Shown here: positions 15,252-30,295 of the stretch, piece after piece
How positions within the stretch are numbered: the stretch's first letter is position 1
Layout: the number at the start of each line of letters is the position of its first letter
From: Atrina japonica
Taxonomy: Eukaryota; Mollusca; Bivalvia; Pterioida; Pinnidae
Assembly (NCBI GenBank): GCA_030159075.1
Contig: BROG01000232.1
Coordinates: 496,001-560,000 of the forward strand
Reading direction: 5' to 3'
DNA: 64,000 nucleotides
Made by a program: the position numbers and the translations under genes
Notes under the pieces: model-generated
The model's input: the letters and a program-made list of their open reading frames with translations, nothing else
What the model was told of the DNA's origin: nothing
Database searches by the model: none

Positions 15252-16528
15252 TGTGGAGAAGACAAGATTTACTGGATATTTTGCACATTTCACATAAATA
15301 TTGAACTCGATAAATAGACACACACCCCTTGTTGACCTGTCCTTCAAACATTTGCTACACTTTAGTCTTCTATAAGACAATGAAAGGTAGTGAGTGTTGT
15401 GCTTTATAAATGTACAACATATAGTATGTTGATTTAAGATAAAGAAATAAACAAGCTAGTAAATAGATAAATAGATAGATAAAGAAATAAAATGCATGTG
15501 TTCAGCATTCATGATGGTATGATTAATTGTAATTTAATAGAACAACTGATAAAATCGTCAGTTATCTAATTTGGCACACTCAAAGGTTAAAATTAAGCAA
15601 TGAATTTTTCAAATACTTGAGTATCAATAACGTGTGTGTAAATTAATATTGACATTTGATTTCGTGGATAACATCTTCTAGATAAGAACATCAGCAAATT
15701 TGTCATTTATTATTTCCGGCATGGTTTTTGAAGACCTAAGGTTTGTTAGTGTATAAGAAAGAACTTCCTTGCCCGAGGACTGTCTCTGATATTGCATCTG
15801 TCCAACGCATGGCAATTTGAGGAACTACTGGGAGGATCCCATTTATTAAGTTTCACCTGCTTTTTATCATTTAAATTAACAAATTTAAGTTTAAAAGCTA
15901 AATAATTGCTTATAACAATACATTAATTAGGAAGATTACACGAATACTTACTATGCAAATTATTTGATACATTGTACCTATAAATATGCAAATTTTTATT
16001 TCCTGTGAATATTACGCCCATTGAATCCACCATCTGTAACAATTATTACCCAGATCTTTTTGAAATGAAAAGATAAGTAAAAAATCATTTGATAATTTTA
16101 AAGATAAACAATTTGGAATAAAAGATTTTCTAGATACGTTTAGAAAAGTGGTTCCAGTATAACCAGTACGAGTTAACTTGTCTTGATGTAATTTGATGAT
16201 CATCATCTTATGTGACAACATTTACAGGCATCTGGATACATATTGTATTCATTTCATCAGCGATATTTTTATATAGCTGATTTCATGTTCCAAATTTATA
16301 TTTATTTCTGCCCGCCCTCGCTCTCTGCCAGACACAAAGGAATGAAAAAAATATATAGTTGATATGTCGGATTACAACAGAAGAACAACAATCTATAACT
16401 TAAGCTGTTTAAGTTTAAAATTTGATAAGTGGTAATTGCCACATACTAGATAAGAAATGCACATCTTTCTCGTAAGTTCAGACGAATTACCTCCCTTAGA
16501 CTTAAAATAGTTTCCATGTACATTTCAG

Positions 16529-16777
16529 ATTTACAGTGTCACTGTTCAACAGATGAATGTTTATCCGAGGGAAAACGTACATGCACAGGAAAGTGGTGCT
16601 ACAGTGAAACATTCAATGGTATTTTAGAAAGTGGTTGTATGGATCAATGGCGAGATCTACTGTGTGAAAACAGATTTTCTTCAAAATTATTGTCCCAAAG
16701 TAGGATATCGCATTGTTGTAATGATAAAGATTATTGCAATGAAAACATAGTTCCAACGCCTCGTCCAGGGAGGTTAG
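16529..16777 (+). CDS. BAMBI: BAMBI-like TGF-beta pseudoreceptor, ectodomain exon
   Basis: This exon encodes the extracellular ligand-binding-type domain (activin receptor fold) of a BMP/activin pseudoreceptor. In vertebrates BAMBI sits in the plasma membrane and dampens BMP/activin/TGF-beta signalling by entering receptor complexes without a kinase. The 83 codons carry ten cysteines in the family pattern: a leading C-x-C, then single cysteines, ending HCCNDKDYCN, the CCxxxxxCN signature of type I receptors. The exon is bounded by an acceptor (TTTCAG, ending 16,528) and a donor (GTAAGA from 16,778), both phase 1. The upstream ATG at 16,516 lies in the intron side of the acceptor and is not a real start. 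The signal-peptide exon is not identified. A full type I receptor ectodomain is the alternative; the next exon argues for BAMBI. Confidence 0.78.
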
Positions 16778-17045
16778 GTAAGACTTTCTACAATATCATC
16801 TCTTCCTAACTTCTCTACATAGATACAGGCAATTTCACATCCACATATACGACATTTATTGTCAAATCAAACATTTAAAGCAATATGAGTTGTCAGCGAC
16901 GACAATAAATGAAATTGTCGGACAGACACTAAAACACTTTAATACAATTAGAAATATCACGGAAAACAATACATGTATATTCATTATCGATAAATAAACG
17001 TGAAAGTAATTTCAATTCAATAAAATTTTGTTGCCTTATTTTCAG
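16778..17045 (+). other. Intron of the BAMBI-like gene
   Basis: The 268-bp intron begins GTAAGA and ends with a pyrimidine-rich tract and TTTTCAG. It is phase 1, so the frames on both sides join without a stop. Only AT-rich non-coding sequence lies inside. Confidence 0.8.
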
Positions 17046-17446
17046 ACATTAATAAAGAAAAGAAAGAGAAAGAAGCAGATCAAACTCATGACAACGACTA
17101 TCCGCCATATTTAGACTCACATGCGCAACATGAAGCGGATAAGTCAGACTGCCCATGCGCAGTGAATGAACCAAGAAAAAATGAGGGTAGCATGATAAAT
17201 CCAATATATATTGCCGTGCCTGTGGCAGGTGTTTGTGTTATGCTTGCTCTAATAATATTTGCTATGTATCTACTTCGTAGACGAAATGACTACTTTGAAA
17301 GATATCAATATCCAAGAACAGTCTCCGTTCCACAGAGTAGTACAAGCAATACTGACCATAATAAACCTGTGACATCATGTAAGTTGAACAGGTGCACGGA
17401 CAGTGAACGATCTTCTTCCGGAAGTGAAACAAAATTATTCTTATAG
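17046..17446 (+). CDS. BAMBI: BAMBI-like pseudoreceptor, transmembrane and tail exon
   Basis: The exon starts in phase 1 after TTTTCAG and runs 133 codons to TAA. It begins with a charged, Asp/Lys-rich juxtamembrane linker. A transmembrane helix follows: YIAVPVAGVCVMLALIIFAM, then a basic stop-transfer LLRRRND. The tail of about 70 residues is Ser/Thr-rich and ends KLFL. The IAVPVAG start of the helix closely matches vertebrate BAMBI. There is no GS box and no kinase. A strong in-frame, phase-1 donor (GTAAGT at 17,379) sits inside the tail, so a longer spliced form with further exons cannot be excluded. Together the two exons would give about 216 residues, close to BAMBI once a signal peptide is added. 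Confidence 0.75.
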
Positions 17447-23235
<5,789 letters not shown>

Positions 23236-23430
23236 TTTTACAGTAGGTACTCTTAGACGGATTTGGCAATACATTTAGATTTATTATTTGGCCTTGTATG
23301 ATATCACTTTTTCGTTCGGAAATATATCTATTAAATTCGAGCTCAACTGATGAAGTCTTATTGGGAGAAACGAACATTTGCTTTGGACTTCTTTGCAAAA
23401 GTATGACTTTGGTATTGTTAATGATATTAT
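23236..23430 (+). mobile_element. Decayed single copy of the hammerhead (retrozyme-like) repeat
   Basis: This diverged plus-strand copy of the 25.2-26.5 kb unit keeps ACTCTTAGACGGATTTGGC, TTATTTGGCCTTGTATGATA and GAGCTCAACTGATGAAGTCT. The ribozyme core (CUGAUGA at 23,346 and GAAAC) survives. The helix II 3' side, the GUC cleavage triplet and the 3' strand of helix I are lost, so self-cleavage is not expected. Confidence 0.7.
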
Positions 23431-23714
23431 TAAAGAGAGAGAAAAGTCACACTTTTGCTGACCACCTCAAATGCACATACACTCTCAAAAATCGAGCGGA
23501 TAAAACTAATGCGTTATCAAACACACTGAACAAATACACCTAGTTTGACAAATTTGAAAAACATTCACAATGACAAGTCTTCAGCATAATCTAATGTCGC
23601 AAAATGAATAATTTTAAGATAAGTACGCTTGCCTACAGATTTTCACAATGTTTAAAATCATGTTTACAAATTTAAAGAAGAAACCGACGACAGAGTAGGT
23701 CTTAAATATTACTG

Positions 23715-24005
23715 TTTGCATGGGGAATTTTCATCTCTGCTTATTTTCGCCATTTTACGACAGAGAACATATTCGCCCGAAATCACTATAGTCTGATGGA
23801 TTGCATATATGTCGGTGCTTCAAGCATTTATCTTGAAAATTTTGCTTTCATTTTAAAACATATTTTTGTGTCTTAAGTTCGTTCAAATTAGTGTCATGGG
23901 TCGCATAATTTATATGTTGGTGCTTCTAAAATTTAGCGTTCATTTTAAATTAGCCCTCATTTAAGGACGAAAATGGGAAAAATTAAAACGGGAGCGAAAA
24001 CCAGC
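23715..24005 (+). repeat. Dispersed repeat (ATTCGCC / GCGAAA family), copy 2
   Basis: This is a second, longer copy of the repeat at 19,015. It contains ACATATTCGCCCGAAATC, two GTCGGTGCTTC/GTTGGTGCTTC blocks and ends near AAAACGGGAGCGAAAA. The order of shared blocks is the evidence; boundaries are approximate. Confidence 0.5.
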
Positions 24006-25182
24006 ATGTTTGTAGTATATATATCTTTGATTGCATTTTTACTGAGATTGTTAACAGTTATGTGCAACTGTTTTAACGGTATACATGGTATCTATTCCAA
24101 AAGTACAAGCAGCAATTTTTTGTTGACTTTTATGAAAATGAAATTGTTTATATTTTGTTAAACGTTCAGTAGTACCGGTAACTGATTTTCTTATGGACAT
24201 TTTACCAGCACTTTACCTTTGAAAGAAACATGTACAGATTTACTGATACAATTAACGAAGAAATTTATCGTTCCAAACCTATTATGCCAGAGGATCTTGG
24301 TATTAAGTAAACGTGAAAAAGTACGAATAGATATTTGAAGGTAGAGGTCCATTAAATACAACAAATTTGATAATAAAATAACAAGAACAAGTACGAATCT
24401 CAAACGGGAAGGGAACAGACATCCGGAAGGAGTCAGCGTTTCCTGTTAGGACGTTATGCCCGTCAAAGATGTTCCATGGAAACCTCTTGAGTTCGGTGAA
24501 AAGGTCAAGCTCGATAATTTGGTCATCAGGTCATTTTGTATATGGTCGTGCTTCAGATCGTCAAAACGCTAAATGACTATTCTAACCTTTAGCGTTTGAC
24601 ATGAAAAAGAAATGTACATCACAGTCTGTTTTATATTCGTATGTTTATATAGCAGGTATAATTCGAATCACCAGCACCTAACTTGTCAAATAATCGCTCT
24701 TGAAATGACCGGGGATGACCTCTTATGACATAAAACCTATATGGAATTGATCAATCATTAAAACTCGTCTTGCTTCTTTTTGGGATATTGAGCATATATG
24801 CAAATTAGGCATTGTAGATAATCTTTAGAAGTCTTTATATGGTCATTACGACGGACTATTGATCTGTTTAACTCAGTTTTTATTTCAAAATAATGGGTGA
24901 CAATCAACTGTTGTTTAATCAACGTGGCCACTGTAGTTACAAACACAAAATTATTCTAATAACCAGCATTTAAATTAGTTTTGAAAGGTAATCCTTTTTT
25001 TTTCTTAAAATTATGCGTGTGAATAAAAATTGCTGATCAAAACTGAACTGTAGAATAACTCTTATGAACTCTTAGATATAAATTTCAGAGCGAAGCTCCC
25101 TGTAAGTTAAAATGTAGTTGATAGTTATCATCTGTTTTAGTCCAAAAAGTCCACATGAGCGATTCAGATTACCGGAAGCCTA
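24006..25182. other. Non-coding DNA
   Basis: No supported gene or RNA beyond the short hairpin at 24,560-24,600. Open frames are under 75 codons and featureless. Confidence 0.6.
24560..24600. other. Short hairpin
   Basis: GTCAAAACGCTAAA and TTTAGCGTTTGAC form a 13-bp stem with a one-base bulge and a 14-base loop. It could be a small RNA structure or a chance palindrome; no context supports a function. Confidence 0.4.
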
Positions 25183-25194
25183 TAGTTTATTGTA
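25183..25194. repeat. Left flanking duplication of the retrozyme-like array
   Basis: TAGTTTATTGTA here is repeated exactly at 26,492-26,503, directly outside the other end of the array. It is read as a 12-bp target-site duplication from reverse-transcription-based insertion. Confidence 0.7.
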
Positions 25195-25221
25195 TTATAA
25201 ACATAATACCAAAGTTATAAT

Positions 25222-25267
25222 GCTCAAGACGATATCGTTTCTGTCAATTAGACTTCATCAGTTGAGC
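25222..25267 (-). ncRNA. Type I hammerhead ribozyme, unit 1
   Basis: Read on the minus strand: helix I 5' strand GCUCAA, core CUGAUGA, helix II GUC/GAC closed by a short loop, core GAAA, a palindromic short helix III (ACGA/UCGU), the cleavage triplet GUC, then UUGAGC, which pairs perfectly with GCUCAA. The pair at 10.1-11.1 is A-A, not the usual G-C. Helix III is only four pairs, as in hammerheads of Penelope-like elements, which may act as dimers. Confidence 0.85.
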
Positions 25268-25579
25268 TCCAATTTAAAAGTTATGTGTATTTCCTAAAGA
25301 GAAAGTGGTATCATACAAGAAAAAAACAATATCTCTAAAAGTACAGCCGAATTCCATCTAAGAGCAACCACTGTAAAAATGACTATCTTAGCCATAGAAA
25401 TTGTTTTTAATCCAAATGATGTTAACAGTGCCAAACACTACCTTAGCACAAGATGAACAGCTGGTACCAAAATACCAGGTACTAGGTTTATGTATACCCT
25501 CGGGGACTCAAACGGTCCACCAGCAGCGGCAACGACCTAGTGGTTATAAATATTATAAACATAATACCAAAGTTATAAT

Positions 25580-25625
25580 GCTCAAGACGATATCGTTTCT
25601 GTCAATTAGACTTCATCAGTTGAGC
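25580..25625 (-). ncRNA. Type I hammerhead ribozyme, unit 2
   Basis: Sequence identical to the unit 1 ribozyme over all core and helix positions. Confidence 0.85.
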
Positions 25626-25943
25626 TCCAATTTAAAAGTTATGTGTATTTCCTAAAGAGAAAGTGGTATCATACAAGGCCAAATAATATCTCTAAAAGTA
25701 CAGCCGAATTCCATCTAAGAGCAACCACTGTAAAAATGACTATCTTAGCCCTAGAAATTGTTTTTAATCCAAGATGATGTTAAATCAGTGCCAAACACTA
25801 CCTATAGCACAAGATGAACAGCTGGTACCAAAAATACCAGGTACTAGGTTTATGTATACCCTCGGGGACTCAAACGGTCCACCAGCAGCGCGGCAACGAC
25901 CTAGTGGTTATAAATATTATAAACATAATACCAAAGTTATAAT

Positions 25944-25989
25944 GCTTAAGACGATATCGTTTCTGTCAATTAGACTTCATCAGTTGAGC
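25944..25989 (-). ncRNA. Type I hammerhead ribozyme, unit 3 (helix I mismatch)
   Basis: As unit 1, but the 3' strand of helix I reads UUAAGC in place of UUGAGC, turning a C-G pair into C-A. The core boxes and the GUC triplet are intact, so activity may be reduced but not clearly abolished. Confidence 0.8.
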
Positions 25990-26300
25990 TCCAATTTAAA
26001 AGTTATGTGTATTTCCTAAAGAGAAAGTGGTATCATACAAGGCCAAACAATATCTCTAAAAGTACAGCCGAATTCCATCTAAGAGCAACCACTGTAAAAA
26101 TGACTATCTTAGCCCTAGAAATTTTTTTTAATCCAAATGATGTTAACAGTGCCAAACACTACCTTAGCACAAGATGAACAGCTGGTACCAAAATACCAGG
26201 TACTAGGTTTATGTATACCCTCGGGGACTCAAACGGTCCACCAGCAGCGGCAACGACCTAGTGGTTATAAATATTATAAACATAATACCAAAGTTATAAT

Positions 26301-26346
26301 GCTCAAGACGATATCGTTTCTGTCAATTAGACTTCGTCAGTTGAGC
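26301..26346 (-). ncRNA. Type I hammerhead ribozyme, unit 4 (core variant at N7)
   Basis: The core box reads CUGACGA in place of CUGAUGA. Position 7 of the hammerhead core tolerates any base (CUGANGA), so the substitution is compatible with activity. Helices match unit 1. Confidence 0.8.
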
Positions 26347-26491
26347 TCCAATTTAAAAGTTATGTGTATTTCCTAAAGAGAAAGTGGTATCATACAAGGC
26401 CAAACAATATCTCTAAAAGTACAGCCGTATTTCATCTAAGAGCAACCACTGTAAAAATGACTATCTTAGCCCTAGAACATTTTTTTAATCC

Positions 26492-26503
26492 TAGTTTATT
26501 GTA
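26492..26503. repeat. Right flanking duplication of the retrozyme-like array
   Basis: Exact copy of 25,183-25,194. Confidence 0.7.
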
Positions 26504-26524
26504 ATTTCCGACGTATATTTAGAG

Positions 26525-26790
26525 AGCCGTCAAGACTCAGCGGTAGAGTGCTCGATTCGCAACCGGATGATCGCGGGTTCGAGCATGGGCCGAGGCGGAT
26601 GGCTTTCCCTGTCCTTTGGATGAAACAGTAAAAACAAAGGTCCCATATCACATAGTAGGTGTCGGCACGAACCCTTTCAACCCTACATATAATAGACTGG
26701 TCTTCAGTAATAGAATAGAGCATACCGCTCGGATATTCAGAGATAAAAGAGTTAAGGAACCTTCACTGCTCAATTGTTATACAATAGCCT
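26525..26790 (+). mobile_element. tRNA-derived SINE
   Basis: The head resembles a tRNA: an A-box-like CTCAGCGGTAGAGTGCTCG, then GGGTTCGAGCATG as B box (26,575-26,587), spaced for polymerase III. The body shares GTAGGTGTCGGCAC and TTCACTGCTCAAT with the truncated copy at 7.7 kb. The typical tail is absent or diverged. Non-coding; transcription by polymerase III and mobilisation by a partner LINE are inferred from the class. Confidence 0.65.
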
Positions 26791-27234
26791 TCATATATTT
26801 CAATATGACATAGACCTACACCTGTTTACCGGTATGACAATCACAGATACCAAAGTATTGATTATATGAAGGTTCACAATATACAAAGCATGTGAAAAAT
26901 GGATATGAAGAGACTTCTGAAAATACAGAGTAATTATTATACCAAATAATACCATATTAGAGTATTTATAATACCTAACCAAACCTAAGTTATCAAAAGC
27001 TTATTTCTTTATATGAAAAAATATCAAATTCCAGGGTGGTTGTAATCCCCACACCTTCCAAGATCCACAAATAAAATGCATAATGAAATTGCATATGTAT
27101 AGTTCAGTACCCTCTTAAGATTTATAGCATTTGGCAGTGGTATGACATCATGAAATCTAATAACACATTTACCAAACCAAACTTAAGATATCAAAACTCT
27201 TTTCCACACTACATTTTGCTATAAATGCATCCTC
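26791..27234. other. Non-coding DNA
   Basis: AT-rich, with no supported feature between the SINE and the Penelope-like fragment. Confidence 0.5.
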
Positions 27235-28749
27235 AATTAATTAAATATCGTATTCGGAAACTTACAGGAACTATGAAAACACGTTATACTTCTGTATTTA
27301 GTGATTCAGAAGTGGCGACCGAGCTGGATAGATTACATGACTAATATGTACATGTCCCAGCAGACAACGCCTCAAGTAAGGCACATTTCTATAATTGTTT
27401 ATTAGAAGAACAAGGGTTTAATACGAACTCTGGTAATCCTACATACACACGTAGCCCACTTTCAAAGGACGAGATCCTTCAAAATCAATTGTCCGTATTA
27501 CGTTCTTTTGATATACCTACAACCGATACTAATTCTGGTCTACCATATTTATTTTGGATACCTAAACTTCACAAAACTCCATATAAGCAGAGGTACATAC
27601 AACATTTATGTTTACTCCTTTACAAGATACTAACAGTAATTAAGGAGAAACTTCAACACTACTGTAAGTTGCATATTCCAGAAGCGTTGTAAATCAGATG
27701 TGGATACTTAAATATTCTAAACAACTTTTAGAAAATTTTAAGGCAAACAATTTTTCTCAGATCCAAAGATTCTAAACATACGACTTCTCTACTTTTTACA
27801 CAACAAATCCATATAAAACATTAAAAAATATACTTTTTATCATCATATACAACTGGTTTTTTTTTTCACTAAAAATATTACCCGGAAATTTAAATTCCTT
27901 GTGATTGGTTATCATGATAATTATTTTGTCAAACACCACACTGATTCTATACATAAATACACTGAAGTTGATATGAAAAAAAAATGCTGGAATTTCTAAT
28001 AGACATTATATTTATGATGTTCGGAGACGTGGTCTTTCAACAAACTATCGGCATTCCTATGGGGACCAATTGTGCTCCCTTATTGGCTGGTTTTGTTCCT
28101 TAATTCATATATGAAGCAAACTTCACCCAGAAACAGCTGAATCTAAAGAAGAGAATATTAGCGGTGTCCTTTAATTTGACATTTATATATATCGACGACG
28201 TTTTGTCAATTATTAATGACAATTGTGAGACATATGTCGATGCGATATATCATGGCGAACTAGAAATTAAAGATATAACTGAATCAAACACACACGCTTC
28301 ATATATAGACATTTTACTAACTATAGGCACAGACGGCAAATTAACAACTAAGCTATACGACAAACGCGACGATTTCGGCTTTCCAATTGTTAATTTTCCA
28401 CAAGTAGTAATATTCCACAATCACCCGCATATGGAGTTTATATTTTACAAATGATCCAATATGTCAGGGCGTGTTCAACACGCGAACATTTTATATGTAG
28501 AGGTAAACTACTCACTGACAAATTTTTGACACCGGGGTATCGAAAACCTCGTTTGATGTCAACGTTCCGCAAATTTTACCGTCAGTATAAAAATCTGTTT
28601 CACTAAGTGGAATGTTCAGTTACCTGTTCCATGGTGGTTGTTGAGACGTCTGTACCAAGTATTTCACTTGATTTTGACTGTGGACTCACGGCGATGTGAC
28701 CGGTCGACAGAAGATGCTTGCTCCTCCATGGCACGTAATCCCACCTCTT
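27235..28749 (+). pseudogene. Penelope-like element, copy A, part 1 (decayed RT and 3' region)
   Basis: Recognisable pieces of a Penelope-like (Neptune-type) reverse transcriptase appear in shifting frames. WIPKLHKTPYKQRYI (27,550-27,600) is the family's PKLHK motif. A degraded TYDFST stretch near 27,780 matches copy B. YIDDVLSI (28,186-28,215) holds the catalytic aspartates, followed by TKLYDKRDDFGFPIVNF. Many stops, frameshifts and small deletions are present. The last 200 bp is the element's 3' non-coding end, with a TTCACTAAGTGGAA palindrome-like block and CTGTGGACTCACGGCG. This part ends exactly where the LTR retrotransposon inserted; the rest resumes at 36,042. Confidence 0.8.
28745..28749. 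repeat. Left target-site duplication of the LTR element (CTCTT)
   Basis: CTCTT is repeated at 36,037-36,041. The undisturbed sister copy at 37.66 kb has CCCACCTCTTGATTTCC, confirming the pre-insertion sequence. Confidence 0.85.
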
Positions 28750-29999
28750 TGTCACAAACTAGTTTTCATTTATTTGACTTTTGTTACAACGTTTGAATTA
28801 CGCGCGCTTAACTTTTTTGTTCGGATCTTTTAAATATTTTAAGCTTACGCGCATGCGAAATATAACTTAGGTAAAGTTATCTTGTAGACGTGTCAGCTAG
28901 CGAGAATGCGCAAATACAGTTGCGATAAGTTTAACTTTATTTTATACTTCGTATCAAACTACGTTCCATATTGAGTATTATATTAAGAAGTGTAGTTATA
29001 TGGAACGTTTGGCGAGAATAAATAGATTAAGTATGCTTTTTAAACCAGTTTACTTCAATATAGTGGTCAGCGTGCTATACACTCACTCAAGCATGCATTG
29101 CTGTAAACGTGTACCCGAGAAAGTGACCTGCCAAATAGTGTTTGTTGTAAACTGGTGTTACATACATTACATATGGGCATTCTTAATCTCGATGTTTAAA
29201 TAACTATTTGAATATTCATTCATTTATATATACATATAACATGTTTAGATAAATAGGTCAAGTCTATAATATATATGTATGTTGAATACGGAAACCCATC
29301 TTAGTCATATTCATATGTTTCGTATTCTATTAGAAACAGTTTACTTCTGTCTAAATCTGTATATTATTGTTATTTAATTAATTCTTATTATTGTAAACAT
29401 GTACTTGTAGTGGTATTTTCGTATTTTATATAGCTTCTCACGATACAATGACAAATCAGGATAAACACATGGTGACACATCAGATGAACAAATTCAGTGT
29501 TCAAGTGACTTTAACCAAACGTGTTAATCATTGTCAATGGTTGGTGTGCATTACAAATCTACTAGAAACCTTATTGTTGAACAGTTGAAATAACAGTTAC
29601 ACTTGTACATTTTTGTTAAAAGTGGAATCATAGGAGAATTGTTGTATGCAGTTGTTGATCGTACATGTTGATACTTACAAAAAATACATATACCTGGTTA
29701 GTGGTGATTGGAATCACAAAGTACTTACCATTACTGCAAAAGTGAAACATTCTCATGGTTTGGTGAATTACGAGAGTATACTGAATGTAATGATGTAACT
29801 GTCGTCAGGAGTGCGTTACGTGCGTGTCGAAGTTCAAATAGGGATGTTGTGTTTCAATTTTGGAAGATATATGTGTACTGTATATTAGACGTAAAATGGT
29901 CAATATCATTGTAATTATCATATTATTTGTCAATATTAAAATTGTAAATTATTTATGTAGTTGTCGCTCAATTGGGAGCATAGTTCGGTTAGCGTTACA
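28750..29999 (+). repeat. 5' LTR
   Basis: 1,250 bp, TGTCACAAAC...GCGTTACA. It matches 34,824-36,036 throughout, apart from scattered substitutions and indels (for example ATTTGAATATTC near 29,206 is absent from the 3' LTR). Exact TATA box and poly(A) site not assigned. Confidence 0.9.
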
Positions 30000-30004
30000 A
30001 TAAA

Positions 30005-30022
30005 TGGTGGCAGCGGTGGGAT
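30005..30022 (+). promoter_or_regulatory. Primer-binding site for tRNA-Leu
   Basis: TGGTGGCAGCGGTGGGAT starts five bases past the 5' LTR. Its complement is the CCA-bearing 3' end of the common animal tRNA-Leu(AAG) type (ending CCCACCGCTGCCACCA). Minus-strand DNA synthesis would start here. Confidence 0.8.
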
Positions 30023-30295
30023 GCTTCTAATCCATAATTGAGTGATAACTGATATAATTGTATTTGGATTGAAATTAACTTAGGATTATTGTATAGTAGT
30101 TAAGCTCAATCTTGAAACAAACACTTTTTGGTTATCAGATAGTAACCGTTTTGTTTATTAAGATTTTCTTTTAATTAAAACTGCATGTTTACGTCGTTCA
30201 GTGATTCTACTACTGAAGTACGAAGTAGAATGTTCGTATATCACTTTGTTGCAACTTATTCTGAAATACAGTGAATAATTTACGCTAGAGCAAAA

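Larger units (their letters stand above)
25195..26491 (-). mobile_element. Retrozyme-like tandem array, about 3.6 units of 357-364 bp
   Basis: Four starts of the same unit (TTATAAACATAATACC at about 25,195, 25,553, 25,917 and 26,274) give periods of 358, 364 and 357 bp with near identity between copies. The small indels include CAGCGG versus CAGCGCGG. Each unit has a complete hammerhead ribozyme on the minus strand. The GGTACCAAAATACC-type inverted repeats suggest a structured RNA. There is no protein; in-frame stretches of about 80 codons are by-products of repetition. Retrozymes are non-autonomous elements whose multimeric RNA self-cleaves into circles, is copied by a Penelope-like reverse transcriptase and inserts as tandem repeats with a target duplication. 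Penelope-like copies lie within 1 kb downstream. Recognition rests on ribozyme, tandem form and flanking duplication together. Confidence 0.8.

Noticed and set aside
25401..26376. Repeated 79-84 codon frames in the tandem array that look like a conserved small protein
   Set aside because: They recur because the 360-bp DNA unit recurs. One copy is shifted by indels, and the conserved feature is a ribozyme on the other strand.
25183..26503. CRISPR-like array
   Set aside because: Units are about 360 bp and near identical throughout, without unique spacers; the host is an animal.
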